DNA of 64,000 nucleotides from Mixta sp. Marseille-Q2659 (GTDB lineage: Bacteria > Pseudomonadota > Gammaproteobacteria > Enterobacterales > Enterobacteriaceae). Shown here piece after piece: positions 21,504 to 31,605 of the stretch. The notes below the pieces were generated by a model. The model was not told where the DNA came from. It did no database searches and saw only the letters and a program-made list of their open reading frames with translations. The first letter of the stretch is position 1; each line of letters opens with the position of its first letter. The translations under genes and the position numbers were made by a program. The DNA lies in contig NZ_CALNWY010000003.1 in the NCBI RefSeq assembly GCF_940807255.1, positions 1 to 64,000 of the forward strand. Reading direction: 5' to 3'.

Positions 21504-21758
21504 TTAGGGCGCGGTTTCTGCTTCGAGCTGGATTAAGAAAATTATGGCGGCATCGCGATTGTCAGAACACATCTCCCGGCTCGCCTGCAGGCTGGCGCAC
21601 ACCTTCGGGCGCAGCGGTGAAGTGAAGATTTTGCAGCGGAAGTCGTCGGCAAGCTGAACACAGCGCGTGTTGGCCGGTTTTCCCTGCGGCATACCGGGAA
21701 TAGGACTGGAAATGGAAGGCGCGATGCAACAGGCTCCGCAGTCGGTACGACACTCCAT
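21504..21758 (-). CDS. yeiW: YeiW, YkgJ-type cysteine-cluster protein (UPF0153)
   Basis: An 84-residue protein with the metal-binding-like pattern [11 protein letters not shown], then [13 protein letters not shown] and MC, giving eight cysteines in the UPF0153 arrangement; a zinc or iron site is inferred for the family. [17 protein letters not shown] is strongly conserved with E. coli YeiW, located in the same interval. Function unknown. It is divergent from efpL. Confidence 0.85.
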   Translation of the reverse strand: MECRTDCGACCIAPSISSPIPGMPQGKPANTRCVQLADDFRCKIFTSPLRPKVCASLQASREMCSDNRDAAIIFLIQLEAETAP

Positions 21759-21980
21759 TAACTTCCTCCACTGACTTTGCCAAAACCGGGTGACAGAACG
21801 CTATCGCGCCATTAGCGCACCGCCTCATAACATTCCGCTCACAAAAACCGCGCGACAATAACAGTCCGCGGGTTAAATTGCCATCTGCTACGCTAAAAAT
21901 CGGTGCGGGATCTTGCCTGTTATGCTGGCCGAGAGTACTTTGTCGCGATTCTTAACTATCACGATGCAGAGAGAATTGAC

Positions 21981-22553
21981 ATGCCAAAAGCTAACGAAAT
22001 AAAACGCGGTATGGCCGTAACCTGGAACGGCAAACTGCTGCTGGTTAAAGACATTGATATTCAAAGCCCAAGCGCGCGCGGCGCCTCAACGCTGTACAAA
22101 ATGCGCTTTACCGATATTCGTACCGGAATGAAAGTAGAAGAACGCTTTAAGGGCGATGACATTCTTGACGCCATTTCGCTGGTTCGTCGTTCAGTGAACT
22201 TCTCCTATGTGGACGGCGATGAGTATGTCTTTATGGATGATGAAGACTACACGCCTTACATCTTTAAGAAAGAGCAAATCGAAGAAGAGCTGCTTTTTAT
22301 TCCAGAAGGCGGCATGCCCGGTATGCAGGTGTTGACGATGGATGGCCAGGTGCTGGCACTTGAGCTGCCGCAAACAGTGGATATGGAAATTGTTGATACC
22401 TCGCCTGGTATTAAAGGCGCTTCAGCCAGCGCGCGTACTAAACCTGCCGTTATGAGTACCGGCCTGTCGATCCAGGTGCCGGAATACCTCAGCAATGGCG
22501 ACAAAATCCGTATTCATATTGCCGAGCGTCGTTACATGGGCCGCGCTGAATAA
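21981..22553 (+). CDS. efpL: Elongation factor P-like protein EfpL (YeiP)
   Basis: A 190-residue EF-P paralogue. An N-terminal KOW-like domain ([40 protein letters not shown]) is followed by two OB folds. The loop [14 protein letters not shown] replaces the modified lysine region of EF-P. EfpL binds the ribosome and relieves stalling at polyproline and related motifs. Start at ATG 21981 matches E. coli MPRANEIK; the frame is open 26 codons upstream. No co-transcribed partner is evident. Confidence 0.95.
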   Translation: MPKANEIKRGMAVTWNGKLLLVKDIDIQSPSARGASTLYKMRFTDIRTGMKVEERFKGDDILDAISLVRRSVNFSYVDGDEYVFMDDEDYTPYIFKKEQIEEELLFIPEGGMPGMQVLTMDGQVLALELPQTVDMEIVDTSPGIKGASASARTKPAVMSTGLSIQVPEYLSNGDKIRIHIAERRYMGRAE

Positions 22554-22574
22554 TTCTGGCGCATTAGGCAACAC

Positions 22575-22605
22575 AAACCAAATGTTATATTATAACATTT
22601 GGTTT
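22575..22605. terminator. AT-rich perfect palindrome between convergent genes
   Basis: Two perfect 15-bp arms (AAACCAAATGTTATA and complement) separated by one base. It reaches into the stop codon of the minus-strand gene and lies 22 bp past efpL. The A- and T-rich ends allow bidirectional termination, although the stem is poor in GC. Confidence 0.6.
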
Positions 22606-22897
22606 AACGATAGCTGATGACGATAAGTCCGTTTTTCTGATGCTTGTCCAGCCAGATAACTTCTGTCTCCAGCGCCTGCGCCAGCCTGTTATTGGTGCTT
22701 AAATCATTTAACGGCTGAGTCTGGCGGATCCACTGACCGTTTAAATAACATTCGCTGTTTAACATGCTGCCCTTAACGCCCATGTCGCAGCCGCCTGTAT
22801 TCATGTAACCGACGATCGCTACTGCACCGGTACTGGTGGCTGGCACACCGGATGGCAGCGCAGAGAGCAGTAAGGTCAATACAGCTAAATATTTCAT
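22604..22897 (-). CDS. Small secreted protein, possibly YehE-like (DUF2574)
   Basis: A 97-residue protein with a clear signal peptide (MKYLAVLTLLLSALPSGVPA, cleavage near residue 20) and two cysteines (Cys37 in GGCDMG, Cys49 in SECYLNG) that could form a periplasmic disulfide. The layout resembles small fimbrial-like proteins and E. coli YehE, but I am not certain of the family. It is convergent with efpL and divergent from yeiR. Function unknown. Confidence 0.65.
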   Translation of the reverse strand: MKYLAVLTLLLSALPSGVPATSTGAVAIVGYMNTGGCDMGVKGSMLNSECYLNGQWIRQTQPLNDLSTNNRLAQALETEVIWLDKHQKNGLIVISYR

Positions 22898-23003
22898 CGT
22901 GTCATGCCCTGATCGTTAAATGATTTATTAACAATACAACTAACGACACCTTGCCCATTTACATAAGCGCTAAAAGTGAATTAGCAGACAAAAGGAGATA
23001 AAG

Positions 23004-23981
23004 ATGATCAAGGTCAACTTAATTACCGGCTTTCTCGGCAGCGGTAAAACCACCACGCTTCTGCATCTGCTGGCGCAAAAACCGGAAGGCGAAAACTGGG
23101 CAATCCTGGTCAATGAGTTTGGCGAGATTGGTATTGATGGTGCGCTGCTGGCCGAAAGCGGCGCGGTGCTGAAAGAGATCCCAGGCGGCTGCATGTGTTG
23201 CGTAAATGGCCTGCCAATGCAGGTGGGACTGAATATGCTGCTGCGTCAGCACCAGCTGGATCGCCTGCTGATCGAACCGACCGGGCTGGGCCATCCCAAA
23301 CAGATCCTGGATATGCTGAGCGCCGAGGTTTACCAACCCTGGCTGACTATTCAGGCTTCGCTGACGCTGCTCGATCCGCGTCAGCTGAACGAAGCGCGTG
23401 TACGCGAAAATGAGAATTTCCGCGATCAGCTGGCGGCGGCAGATATTATCGTCGCCAATAAGCAGGATCGCTGGGCAGAGCAAGATCGTCAGGCTTTAGC
23501 GCTGTGGCAAGCTGAGGAGCTGGGCGATCGTCAGCTGATTTGCACCGAATATGGCCGCATCGATCCAGCGCTGCTGACGCAACCGCGCCGCAATATGCGC
23601 GCTTTGCCCTCAGGCGAAGCTCATCAGCACGCTCACCGTAGCTCCGGTCTGTCTGCGCTGCGGCTCGATCGCAATGCGCGCTGGCGCCGCGCCTTTAATC
23701 AGGGACAGGGTTATTTCGCCTGCGGCTGGGCTTTTGACGGCGATACGGTTTTCGATACCATCGGCGTGCTGGAGTGGGCGCGACTGGCGCCGGTTGAACG
23801 CGTCAAAGGCGTGATGCGTATAGCGGAAGGCGCAGTTAGTATTAATCGTCAGGGTGCCGATTTTCATATCGAAACGCGCCAGGCGCCGCCGCCGGACAGC
23901 CGCATTGAAATTATTCACAGTAGCGACGCGGACTGGAATCAGCTACAAAGTGAGTTGTTGAAACTTCGTTTAAGCGATTAA
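23004..23981 (+). CDS. yeiR: YeiR, COG0523 G3E-family metal-binding GTPase
   Basis: A 325-residue P-loop GTPase of the COG0523 (CobW-like) group. Walker A is GFLGSGKTT (9-17), the metal-binding CMCC motif is at 63-66, and the guanine motif NKQD appears in IVANKQDR. A histidine pair (HQHAH) sits in the mid-region, and the CobW C-terminal domain follows. E. coli YeiR is a zinc-dependent GTPase with a proposed role in zinc homeostasis. Start ATG 23004 has GGAG upstream. No Zur site was recognised. Confidence 0.92.
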   Translation: MIKVNLITGFLGSGKTTTLLHLLAQKPEGENWAILVNEFGEIGIDGALLAESGAVLKEIPGGCMCCVNGLPMQVGLNMLLRQHQLDRLLIEPTGLGHPKQILDMLSAEVYQPWLTIQASLTLLDPRQLNEARVRENENFRDQLAAADIIVANKQDRWAEQDRQALALWQAEELGDRQLICTEYGRIDPALLTQPRRNMRALPSGEAHQHAHRSSGLSALRLDRNARWRRAFNQGQGYFACGWAFDGDTVFDTIGVLEWARLAPVERVKGVMRIAEGAVSINRQGADFHIETRQAPPPDSRIEIIHSSDADWNQLQSELLKLRLSD

Positions 23982-24024
23982 GCCTAATCTTTGCCGTTAT
24001 TTTTGTTCTTTGTTATGAGCCCAT

Positions 24025-24738
24025 ATGAACGCAAAACGTTTAGCAATAATTTTATTGCTCAACCTTATCGGGGTGACGCTGTTTTTGTCCTGGTATCTAC
24101 CGGCTAATCACGGCGCCTGGTTCGGCATCGATAAATCTGTTTTTTACTGGTTTAACCAGCATATGGCTACCAGCCATGCTTTTGCTTTGCTGCTGGCTAT
24201 TACTAATTATCGCGGTTTCGATGCGGTATCTCTGTTGGCAATGGGATTGCTTTACGGGTCATTCTGGCTGCGCGAAACGCCTGAAGGCCGCCGCCGGATG
24301 CTGGCGATCGGTATTTGTATGCTGCTGAGCGCCGTGGTGTTGAACCAGCTTGGGCATCTGCTTCCGGTTCAGCATTCCAGCCCTACGCTGTTTTTTGAGC
24401 ATGTTTACCGCGTCAGCGAGTTAACCGGCATACCAGCGAAAGATGCCTCAAAAGATAGCTTTCCTGGCGATCACGGCATGATGCTGATGATTTATGCCTG
24501 CTTTATGCTGCGCTACTTCGGCAAACGGGCTTTCGCTATCGCGCTGGCGATTGTGGTGCTGTTTTCTCTGCCGCGTATTATGGCAGGCGCGCACTGGTTT
24601 ACCGATGTCGCTGTCGGTTCGCTCTCGGTGGTGCTGGTTGGTCTGAGCTGGTGGCTGATGTCACCGGCCAGCGATCGGGTCGTTAACTGGCTTTACCGCA
24701 CCTTGCCCGGCAAATATAAACCGGATAATGCTGGCTGA
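24025..24738 (+). CDS. lpxT: Lipid A 1-diphosphate synthase
   Basis: LpxT (237 aa, YeiU) moves a phosphate from undecaprenyl pyrophosphate to the 1-position of lipid A on the periplasmic face. It has about six helices and the PAP2 phosphatase motifs KDASKDSFPGDHG (about residues 138-150) and RIMAGAHWFTDVAVG (about 188-202), which hold the catalytic histidines. It is collinear with the E. coli enzyme, located 43 bp after yeiR. Confidence 0.94.
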   Translation: MNAKRLAIILLLNLIGVTLFLSWYLPANHGAWFGIDKSVFYWFNQHMATSHAFALLLAITNYRGFDAVSLLAMGLLYGSFWLRETPEGRRRMLAIGICMLLSAVVLNQLGHLLPVQHSSPTLFFEHVYRVSELTGIPAKDASKDSFPGDHGMMLMIYACFMLRYFGKRAFAIALAIVVLFSLPRIMAGAHWFTDVAVGSLSVVLVGLSWWLMSPASDRVVNWLYRTLPGKYKPDNAG

Positions 24739-24776
24739 AAAAGCCCCGTCGGTTTATTTCCGGCGGGGCTTTTTTT
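24738..24776 (+). terminator. lpxT terminator
   Basis: A 10-bp stem GCCCCGTCGG/CCGGCGGGGC with one G-U pair, seven-base loop, and a run of seven T. An A-run precedes it. Confidence 0.9.
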
Positions 24777-25231
24777 ATCAGTTGATAATTAGTCTGCTAA
24801 CAGCGCCATTAAAAGAAAAAGTGATGAACAGCTGGCGAAATATTATCTGAGCCCGTCGCTTGTCCAACCCGTTTTTTCTGAAAAAATCCCCAATGCCTTA
24901 AATTAGCCAGCCAAAGCCCCTTTAATCCCGCCATTATCCGCCCATAATTGTCGATAAAGTAACCAAATGGTTACGTATTGATTTCACATCAATAAAACCT
25001 ATAAAAAAGTGCGTAAAACCACTCGCCATGCGGCTTGCAATCGGTTAACCTCAGCCACTGCCAGGCATAAACAGCGCGTAAATGTACGGTTCTGTAAAAG
25101 AAAAATGTGCGGGTTTACACATTTTAAAGATTCAGAAATTGTCTTATGCCTTTGGAGTATTTAATCTCGTGCCGTTTTGCTCATTAATCAGCGACCTCAG
25201 GTCGTAAGGACTTCAAGGGATAATAAACATA
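24777..25231. other. 455-bp region upstream of mepS
   Basis: No gene is visible. A short palindrome GTAACCAAATGGTTAC lies at 24959-24974. The mepS promoter must be here, but no -35/-10 pair stands out. Confidence 0.5.
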
Positions 25232-25804
25232 ATGGTCAAATCTCAACCGTTCCTGAGATATATCTTGCGGGCAATCCCTGCTGTCGCGCTGGCGACATTA
25301 CTCTCAGCATGTAGTGGTCATCATGGACAAAATGCGCAAACTGAGACCCATGCAGTTAATAACCAGAATGGTTTTTTACTTCAAGCGTCTCAGGATGAAT
25401 TTGAAAAAATGGTTCAGAATGTCGATATTAAATCGCGCATTCTGGAGCAATATGCCGACTGGAAAGGTGTGCGCTATCGTTTAGGCGGCACAACTAAACG
25501 CGGCGTCGATTGTTCCGCCTTTGTTCAGCTCACATTCCGTGAACAATTTGGACTGGATTTGCCGCGTTCTACGTGGGAACAACAGGATACCGGAAGCCAG
25601 GTTTCGCGCACTAAGCTGCGTCCAGGCGATCTCGTTCTGTTCCGCTCTGGCTCTACTGGCCGTCACGTGGGTATTTATCTGGGCAATGACAATTTTGTCC
25701 ATGCTTCTACCAGCAGCGGCGTAATGATTTCCAGCCTGAACGATTCATACTGGAAAAACCGTTATCGCGAAGCACGACGCGTACTGAGCCGAACGCAAAG
25801 TTAA
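25232..25804 (+). CDS. mepS: Murein DD-endopeptidase MepS (Spr), lipoprotein
   Basis: MepS (190 aa) cleaves D-Ala-mDAP cross-links so that new peptidoglycan strands can be inserted. A lipoprotein signal ends at LSAC with lipidated Cys27. The NlpC/P60 domain follows with catalytic Cys94 (GVDCSAF), His145 (RHVGIYLG) and His157 (FVHAST). It is an outer-membrane lipoprotein, degraded in E. coli by NlpI-Prc. Intact and collinear with the E. coli protein. Confidence 0.96.
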   Translation: MVKSQPFLRYILRAIPAVALATLLSACSGHHGQNAQTETHAVNNQNGFLLQASQDEFEKMVQNVDIKSRILEQYADWKGVRYRLGGTTKRGVDCSAFVQLTFREQFGLDLPRSTWEQQDTGSQVSRTKLRPGDLVLFRSGSTGRHVGIYLGNDNFVHASTSSGVMISSLNDSYWKNRYREARRVLSRTQS

Positions 25805-25838
25805 TATTTTATCCCTGAACCTGTATTAATGAGCAATT

Positions 25839-25868
25839 AAAAGACGCTGCCCCGGCAGCGTCTTTTTT
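25839..25868 (+). terminator. mepS terminator
   Basis: A 10-bp stem AAGACGCTGC/GCAGCGTCTT with CCCG loop, followed by six T. Confidence 0.92.
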
Positions 25869-26032
25869 CATCCCTTCTCCCCCGTATTGCAAAAAACGTT
25901 CGGTAAAAAGTCTCTAATTCAGAATAACGAGACATAATGCCTCTCTCGTTATATTCTCCTTCACTTATCACCAGATACTGGCTGTACTAAATCTCGTAAG
26001 AAAAACCGGCTAAAGCGGGAGATTATTGCCCA

Positions 26033-27604
26033 ATGCCATTATCCCAAGTTATAAAGCGCCATGCGGATCACCCGCGCAGGTTAGCCTGGATCAGTAGCGC
26101 CGCAGGTGTCGCTTTCTTTCTTCTTTTTAGCACCATTACCCTGTTTGTTATTCATCATAAGCGGGCGCAGCAGCATGATCGGCTGGCTAACGCCAGTAAG
26201 GCTTATATGCAGGGAATATTTAATAACCTGGAAAAAAGCCTGCTGCCGCTGCTGAGCTATACCCGCAGCGACTGCCAGAACGTTGGCAATGAACTTACTT
26301 CACGCGCCGCATTTACCAACGGCGTACGCGCCATTTTACTGGTGCGCGACGGCAACGCCTGGTGTTCTTCCGCCATCGGCCCCTTTTGGCTGCCGGTACG
26401 CAATATTGCCCCTGCCCTGACGCTGACGCTCCGTCGTAATGTTACGCTGGTTGCCGGTACGCCCATGCTTCCTCATCAGCCTGCCATGCTGTTGTGGCTG
26501 CAGCATCCGCAGCGCCCGAATGAAGGTATCTTAACCACGCTGGATATTAATATGACGCCGCTGCTGCTGTTAGCGGCGGATCAGGAGAGTGTTGATGAGA
26601 TCGCGATTGCGGTAGGCGATAACGTACTACTGACATGGAACAATCAGCTAATATCCCGAACGGCGCTGCACAATGCGCCGCTGCGCCAGTTTACCCTGCC
26701 GGAATATTCGTTAACCTTTTACATGTACGGCAAGGCACTGTCGGCGCGCGATATTTCTATTGTTCTGCTAACCGGACTGCTGCTGGCCGTTGTGGTTGCA
26801 TCCTTCTGCTGGCTGTTATTCTCACTGCGTCTGCGTCCCGGCAAAGAGATCCTGGCGGGTATTAAACACAATGAGTTTCACGTTGTTTATCAGCCGTTAA
26901 TCGAGGCGACTTCCGGGCGCGTTTACGGGCTGGAGGCGCTGCTGCGCTGGACGCATCCCGTTACTGGTCCTATTCCGCCCGATGCTTTTATTAGCTATGC
27001 CGAAAGCCAGGATATGATCGTGCCGCTCACGCGCCACTTGTTCAAACTGGTGGCACAGGATGCGCAGCTGCTGTGCCAGCATTTACCGCGCGGCGCCGTT
27101 ATGGGATTAAATATTGCGCCCGGCCATCTCGCAGCTGAGAGTTTCCGTCAGGATGTTGAGGAATGGATAGCGGCGATGCCGCCTGAGCATTTTAACTATG
27201 CATTTGAAATTACCGAACGCACGATGGTTTCCGGTCAGAGTGCTGCCGCCGTTTTTGACTGGCTGCACGATCGGCATATTGCAATCGCCATTGATGATTT
27301 CGGTACGGGCCACAGCGCCTTGATCTATCTGGAAAAGTTCTGCTTCGACTATCTGAAAATCGATCGCGGCTTTGTACAGAGTATTGGTATGGAGACCGTA
27401 ACTTCGCCGGTGCTGGATGCGGTGCTGAATCTGGCGCGCAAATTAAACCTCAATACCGTGGCCGAAGGGGTGGAAACAGAAGAACAGGCCGCATGGCTTA
27501 TTAAGCGCGGCGTAACCTATATGCAGGGCTATTTGTTTAGCCGGCCTTTGCCGCCGACGCAGCTTATCAGCTTCCTGCAACAGCAGCAGGCCAGCCAGCC
27601 CTGA
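26033..27604 (+). CDS. pdeN: Cyclic-di-GMP phosphodiesterase PdeN (Rtn), CSS-EAL
   Basis: A 523-residue membrane phosphodiesterase degrading c-di-GMP. TM1 is at about 20-41 and a periplasmic CSS-motif domain spans about 42-238 (Cys111-Ser-Ser), whose cysteines act as redox switches in the family. TM2 is at 241-265 and the cytosolic EAL domain runs from 275 on. EAL is 301-303, IDDFGTGHS and AEGVE are present, so catalysis is expected. Same position as E. coli rtn/pdeN, between mepS and yejA. Confidence 0.92.
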   Translation: MPLSQVIKRHADHPRRLAWISSAAGVAFFLLFSTITLFVIHHKRAQQHDRLANASKAYMQGIFNNLEKSLLPLLSYTRSDCQNVGNELTSRAAFTNGVRAILLVRDGNAWCSSAIGPFWLPVRNIAPALTLTLRRNVTLVAGTPMLPHQPAMLLWLQHPQRPNEGILTTLDINMTPLLLLAADQESVDEIAIAVGDNVLLTWNNQLISRTALHNAPLRQFTLPEYSLTFYMYGKALSARDISIVLLTGLLLAVVVASFCWLLFSLRLRPGKEILAGIKHNEFHVVYQPLIEATSGRVYGLEALLRWTHPVTGPIPPDAFISYAESQDMIVPLTRHLFKLVAQDAQLLCQHLPRGAVMGLNIAPGHLAAESFRQDVEEWIAAMPPEHFNYAFEITERTMVSGQSAAAVFDWLHDRHIAIAIDDFGTGHSALIYLEKFCFDYLKIDRGFVQSIGMETVTSPVLDAVLNLARKLNLNTVAEGVETEEQAAWLIKRGVTYMQGYLFSRPLPPTQLISFLQQQQASQP

Positions 27605-27678
27605 CGCCCGATCTGAGCGTTATGATTAGCCGTCGGCATCCAGCATCGCCGTTTATTTGTCCAGGAGTTTATTGTTTG

Positions 27679-29484
27679 ATGTTACTTCGTCTGCTGTTAA
27701 TGGCTCTGTTTATCGGCTCGGCCTCCGGCGCCAGCGCTGAAATAATAAAAGAAGGCTATGCCTTTGCAGAGCTGGGCAAGCCCAAATATGACGTGAATTT
27801 CACGCATTACGATTACGCTAACCCGGCCGCGCCTAAGGGCGGAAAGATCACGCTGGCGGCATCGGGAACGTACGATAACTTTAACCGCTACGCATCACGC
27901 GGCTATCCGGGGATGGGCACGGATACGCTGTACGACCGGCTTTTCACTACCTCCGATGATGAGATCGGCAGCTATTATCCGCTGATCGCGGAATATGCGC
28001 GCTATCCTGCCGATTTTAAATGGGCGGAAGTGGCGTTGAATCCTCAGGCGCGTTTCCAGGACGGTACGCCGATTACGGCGCAGGATGTCGCCTTTACCTT
28101 TGAAAAATTTATGACCGAAGGCGTGCCCGCCTTTCGGGTGGTTTATAAAGGCGTGACGGTGAAAGCTATCTCGCGGCTAACGGTACGCATTGAGCTGCCG
28201 AAAGCGGACAGAAGCATGATGCTGGGCCTGTTTAGCCTGCCGGTTTTGTCGGAAAAGTTCTGGCGTCAGCATAAGTTTAATGAGCCGCTGGGCTACCCTC
28301 CGCTCTCCAGCGGGCCCTATCGCATCACCTCTTATAAAGTCGGCCAATACATTACCTATACGCGCGTGAAAGATTACTGGGCCGCCGATCTGCCGGTAAA
28401 CAAAGGACGCTTCAATTTCGACACCATCCGTTACGACTATTATCTGGATGATAATGTCGCCTTTGAAGCATTTAAAGCGGGCGCATACGATTTCCGTGCC
28501 GAAGGCTCTGCCAAAAACTGGGCAACGCAGTATCGCGGCAACAGTTTTAAACAGCAGCAAATTGTTAAAGAAGCGCGCCCGAACCGGGTTACCACCGATA
28601 CCAGCTGGATCGCCTTTAATAATGAAAAGCCGCTGTTCAGCGATCGGCGCGTTCGCCAGGCATTGACGCTGGCGTTTGATTTTGAGTGGATGAATAAGGC
28701 GCTGTTTTATAACGCGTACCAACGCAGCAGCAGTTACTTCCAGAATACCGAATATGCCGCCCACGGCTATCCTGACGCAGAAGAGCTGGCTATCCTTGCG
28801 CCCTTTAAGGGCAAAATCCCCGATGAGGTATTTACTCAACGCTATCAGCCGCCGGTAAGCGACGGCAGCGGCTACGATCGCACCAGCCTGTTAAAGGCGC
28901 TGGCGCTGCTAAAACAGGCGGGCTGGCAGCTAAAAAATCAGCAGTTAGTTAACGCCACTGGCCAGCCTTTCCGCTTTGAACTGCTGGTGCGCAGCGGCAG
29001 CAATATCGCCTGGGTGCTGCCGTTTCAGCACAACCTGAAACGTCTGGGTATCACCATTGATATTCGTCAGGTAGACAGCTCGCAATATTTGCGACGCCTG
29101 CGCAGCGGTGATTATGATATGACGCCAACGAATTACTACGCTCAGCCCTGGCCGAATACCGGACTCAGCCAGATCTGGCAGTCGCAGTTTATCGATTCGA
29201 GCTGGAATCAGGCGCGGGTAAAAAGTCCGGTGCTGGATGTATTAATCGATCGCATTATTGCGCACCAGGGCGATAAAGCGGCGCTGCTGCCGTTAGGTCG
29301 CGCACTGGATCGCGTGCTGTTGTGGAACTACTACATGATTCCAGGCTGGTATAGCGCCGAAGACCGCTACGCCTGGTGGAATAAATTTTCGCATCCGGCG
29401 GTACTGCCCGCCTTTTCGGTGGGCCTGGAAAACTGGTGGTACGATGTTAACAAAGCCGAAAAATTACCGGCTCAGCGGCGTTAA
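27679..29484 (+). CDS. yejA: Oligopeptide ABC transporter binding protein YejA
   Basis: A 601-residue periplasmic solute-binding protein (SBP_bac_5 family) with a signal peptide (MLLRLLLMALFIGSASGASA). It feeds peptides to the YejBEF importer, used in E. coli for uptake of microcin C and in Salmonella linked to antimicrobial-peptide resistance. Family stretches are AAPKGGKITLAASGTYDNFNRYA and NWWYDVNK. Start chosen at ATG 27679; AGGAG is 11 bases upstream, so the TTG at 27676 may be used. Operon with yejB (gap 9 bp). Confidence 0.94.
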   Translation: MLLRLLLMALFIGSASGASAEIIKEGYAFAELGKPKYDVNFTHYDYANPAAPKGGKITLAASGTYDNFNRYASRGYPGMGTDTLYDRLFTTSDDEIGSYYPLIAEYARYPADFKWAEVALNPQARFQDGTPITAQDVAFTFEKFMTEGVPAFRVVYKGVTVKAISRLTVRIELPKADRSMMLGLFSLPVLSEKFWRQHKFNEPLGYPPLSSGPYRITSYKVGQYITYTRVKDYWAADLPVNKGRFNFDTIRYDYYLDDNVAFEAFKAGAYDFRAEGSAKNWATQYRGNSFKQQQIVKEARPNRVTTDTSWIAFNNEKPLFSDRRVRQALTLAFDFEWMNKALFYNAYQRSSSYFQNTEYAAHGYPDAEELAILAPFKGKIPDEVFTQRYQPPVSDGSGYDRTSLLKALALLKQAGWQLKNQQLVNATGQPFRFELLVRSGSNIAWVLPFQHNLKRLGITIDIRQVDSSQYLRRLRSGDYDMTPTNYYAQPWPNTGLSQIWQSQFIDSSWNQARVKSPVLDVLIDRIIAHQGDKAALLPLGRALDRVLLWNYYMIPGWYSAEDRYAWWNKFSHPAVLPAFSVGLENWWYDVNKAEKLPAQRR

Positions 29485-29493
29485 GGAGAAAGT

Positions 29494-30579
29494 GTGGGCG
29501 CTTATTTAATTCGACGTCTGCTGCTGATTATCCCGACGCTGTGGGCAATCATTACGCTGAATTTTTTTATTGTGCAGATAGCACCAGGTGGCCCGGTCGA
29601 GCAGGCGCTGGCCAACGTACAGTTTGGTCATAACAGCGGTCTGCCCGGCAGCGGCAGCGCTGAAAACAGTCGTGCAGCGCTTAACGCCTCGCCGGGCGAT
29701 AATCAGTATCGCGGTTCGCGCGGGCTCGATCCTGAAATCGTGGCGGAAATTACCAAACGCTACGGCTTTGATAAGCCACTGCACGAGCGCTATTTCAAAC
29801 TGCTGTGGGACTATGTGCGTTTCGATTTCGGTGACAGCCTGTTTCGCAGCGCCTCGGTCATTCAGATGATTAAAGAGAGCCTGCCGGTATCGGTATCGCT
29901 TGGCCTGTGGAGTACGCTGATTATCTATCTGGTTTCCATTCCGCTGGGCATTAAAAAGGCGGTGCGCAACGGCAGCGCCTTCGATATCTGGAGCAGCACT
30001 TTAATCATTATCGGCTATGCGATCCCCGCCTTCTTATTCGGCATCATGCTGATTGTGCTGTTTGCCGGCGGCAGCTATCTGGACTGGTTTCCGCTGCGCG
30101 GTTTGACGTCGCCGCAGTTCGACACGCTGCCCTGGTACGGAAAAATCACCGATTACTTCTGGCACATCACTTTGCCGGTGCTGGCGACGGTAATTGGCGG
30201 TTTCGCTACCTTAACCATGCTGACAAAAAACTCCTTTCTGGATGAGATTCGTAAGCAGTATGTGGTTACCGCGCGCGCCAAAGGGCTGGATGAGAATAAA
30301 ATTCTCTATCGACACGTATTTCGCAACGCGATGCTGCTGGTGATCGCTGGCTTTCCCGCCACCTTTATCAGCATGTTTTTTACCGGCTCGCTGCTGATTG
30401 AGGTGATGTTTTCGCTGAACGGTCTCGGTCTGCTGGGTTATGACGCCACCATCCAGCGCGACTACCCGGTGATGTTTGGTACGCTGTATATCTTTACGCT
30501 GATTGGCCTGCTGCTGAATATTCTCAGCGATATTACCTATACGCTGGTCGACCCACGCATCGATTTTGAGGGACGCTAA
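29494..30579 (+). CDS. yejB: Oligopeptide ABC transporter permease YejB
   Basis: A 361-residue inner-membrane permease (DppB-like, about six helices) with the family's [18 protein letters not shown]-terminus and the EAA coupling region ([21 protein letters not shown]). The start codon is GTG 29494 with AAGGAG five bases upstream. Its stop shares a base with the yejE start. It pairs with YejE to form the channel. Confidence 0.95.
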   Translation: MGAYLIRRLLLIIPTLWAIITLNFFIVQIAPGGPVEQALANVQFGHNSGLPGSGSAENSRAALNASPGDNQYRGSRGLDPEIVAEITKRYGFDKPLHERYFKLLWDYVRFDFGDSLFRSASVIQMIKESLPVSVSLGLWSTLIIYLVSIPLGIKKAVRNGSAFDIWSSTLIIIGYAIPAFLFGIMLIVLFAGGSYLDWFPLRGLTSPQFDTLPWYGKITDYFWHITLPVLATVIGGFATLTMLTKNSFLDEIRKQYVVTARAKGLDENKILYRHVFRNAMLLVIAGFPATFISMFFTGSLLIEVMFSLNGLGLLGYDATIQRDYPVMFGTLYIFTLIGLLLNILSDITYTLVDPRIDFEGR

Positions 30580-31604
30580 TGAGCCGTTTAAGTTTGGTTA
30601 ACCAGGCGCGCTGGCAGCGCTTTCGGCAAAACCGTCGCGGCTACTGGTCGCTATGGCTGTTTGCGCTGATTTTTGTGTTGTGCCTTGGCGCAGAGCTGTT
30701 GGCTAACGATAAGCCGCTGCTGCTGCATTATCAGGATCGCTGGTATGCGCCGCTGTTGTTTAACTACAGCGAAAGCGATTTTGGCGGCGAGCTGGCGACG
30801 GCGGCTGATTACCAGGATCCCTGGCTTAAACAGCGGCTGGCGCAGCATGGCTGGGCGCTGTGGGCGCCGATCCGCTTTGGCGATAATACGATTAACTTTG
30901 CCACCGACGTTCCCTTCCCTTCTCCGCCGTCGGCGCAAAACTGGCTCGGCACCGACGCTAACGGTGGCGACGTGCTGGCACGCATTCTGTACGGCACACG
31001 CATTTCCCTGCTGTTTGGCCTGATGCTTACGCTGATTTCCAGCGTGATTGGCATTATGGTCGGTGCGATACAGGGCTACTTCGGCGGCAAAGTCGATTTG
31101 TTTGGCCAGCGTATTATTGAGGTCTGGTCGGGCATGCCGACGCTGTTTCTGATTATTCTGCTCTCCAGCGTCATTCAGCCCGGCTTCTGGTGGCTGCTGG
31201 CGATCACCGTTGCCTTTGGCTGGATGAGTCTGGTCGGCGTGGTGCGCGCCGAGTTTCTGCGCACGCGCAACTTTGACTATATTCGCGCGGCCACCGCGCT
31301 GGGCGTCAGCGACAGTCGCATTATGCTGCGCCATATGCTGCCGAATGCGATGGTCGCTACGCTCACCTGGCTGCCTTTTATTCTTTGCGGCTCGATTACC
31401 ACCCTGACCTCGCTCGATTTTCTTGGCTTTGGCCTGCCGCTGGGATCGCCTTCGCTGGGCGAGCTGCTGTTACAGGGCAAAAACAATCTGCAGGCGCCCT
31501 GGCTGGGGCTGGCAGGCTTTTTCACACTGGCTATTTTACTGTCGCTGCTGATCTTTATTGGCGAAGCGGTTCGCGACGCGTTCGATCCCGCTAAGATGTC
31601 CTGA
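30579..31604 (+). CDS. yejE: Oligopeptide ABC transporter permease YejE
   Basis: A 341-residue DppC-like permease with an N-terminal OppC_N region (RFRQNRRGYWSLWLF) and the coupling motif AATALGVSDSRIMLRHMLPNAM. It begins within the yejB stop (TAATG) and ends one base before yejF, showing tight translational coupling. Confidence 0.95.
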   Translation: MSRLSLVNQARWQRFRQNRRGYWSLWLFALIFVLCLGAELLANDKPLLLHYQDRWYAPLLFNYSESDFGGELATAADYQDPWLKQRLAQHGWALWAPIRFGDNTINFATDVPFPSPPSAQNWLGTDANGGDVLARILYGTRISLLFGLMLTLISSVIGIMVGAIQGYFGGKVDLFGQRIIEVWSGMPTLFLIILLSSVIQPGFWWLLAITVAFGWMSLVGVVRAEFLRTRNFDYIRAATALGVSDSRIMLRHMLPNAMVATLTWLPFILCGSITTLTSLDFLGFGLPLGSPSLGELLLQGKNNLQAPWLGLAGFFTLAILLSLLIFIGEAVRDAFDPAKMS

Positions 31605-31605
31605 T

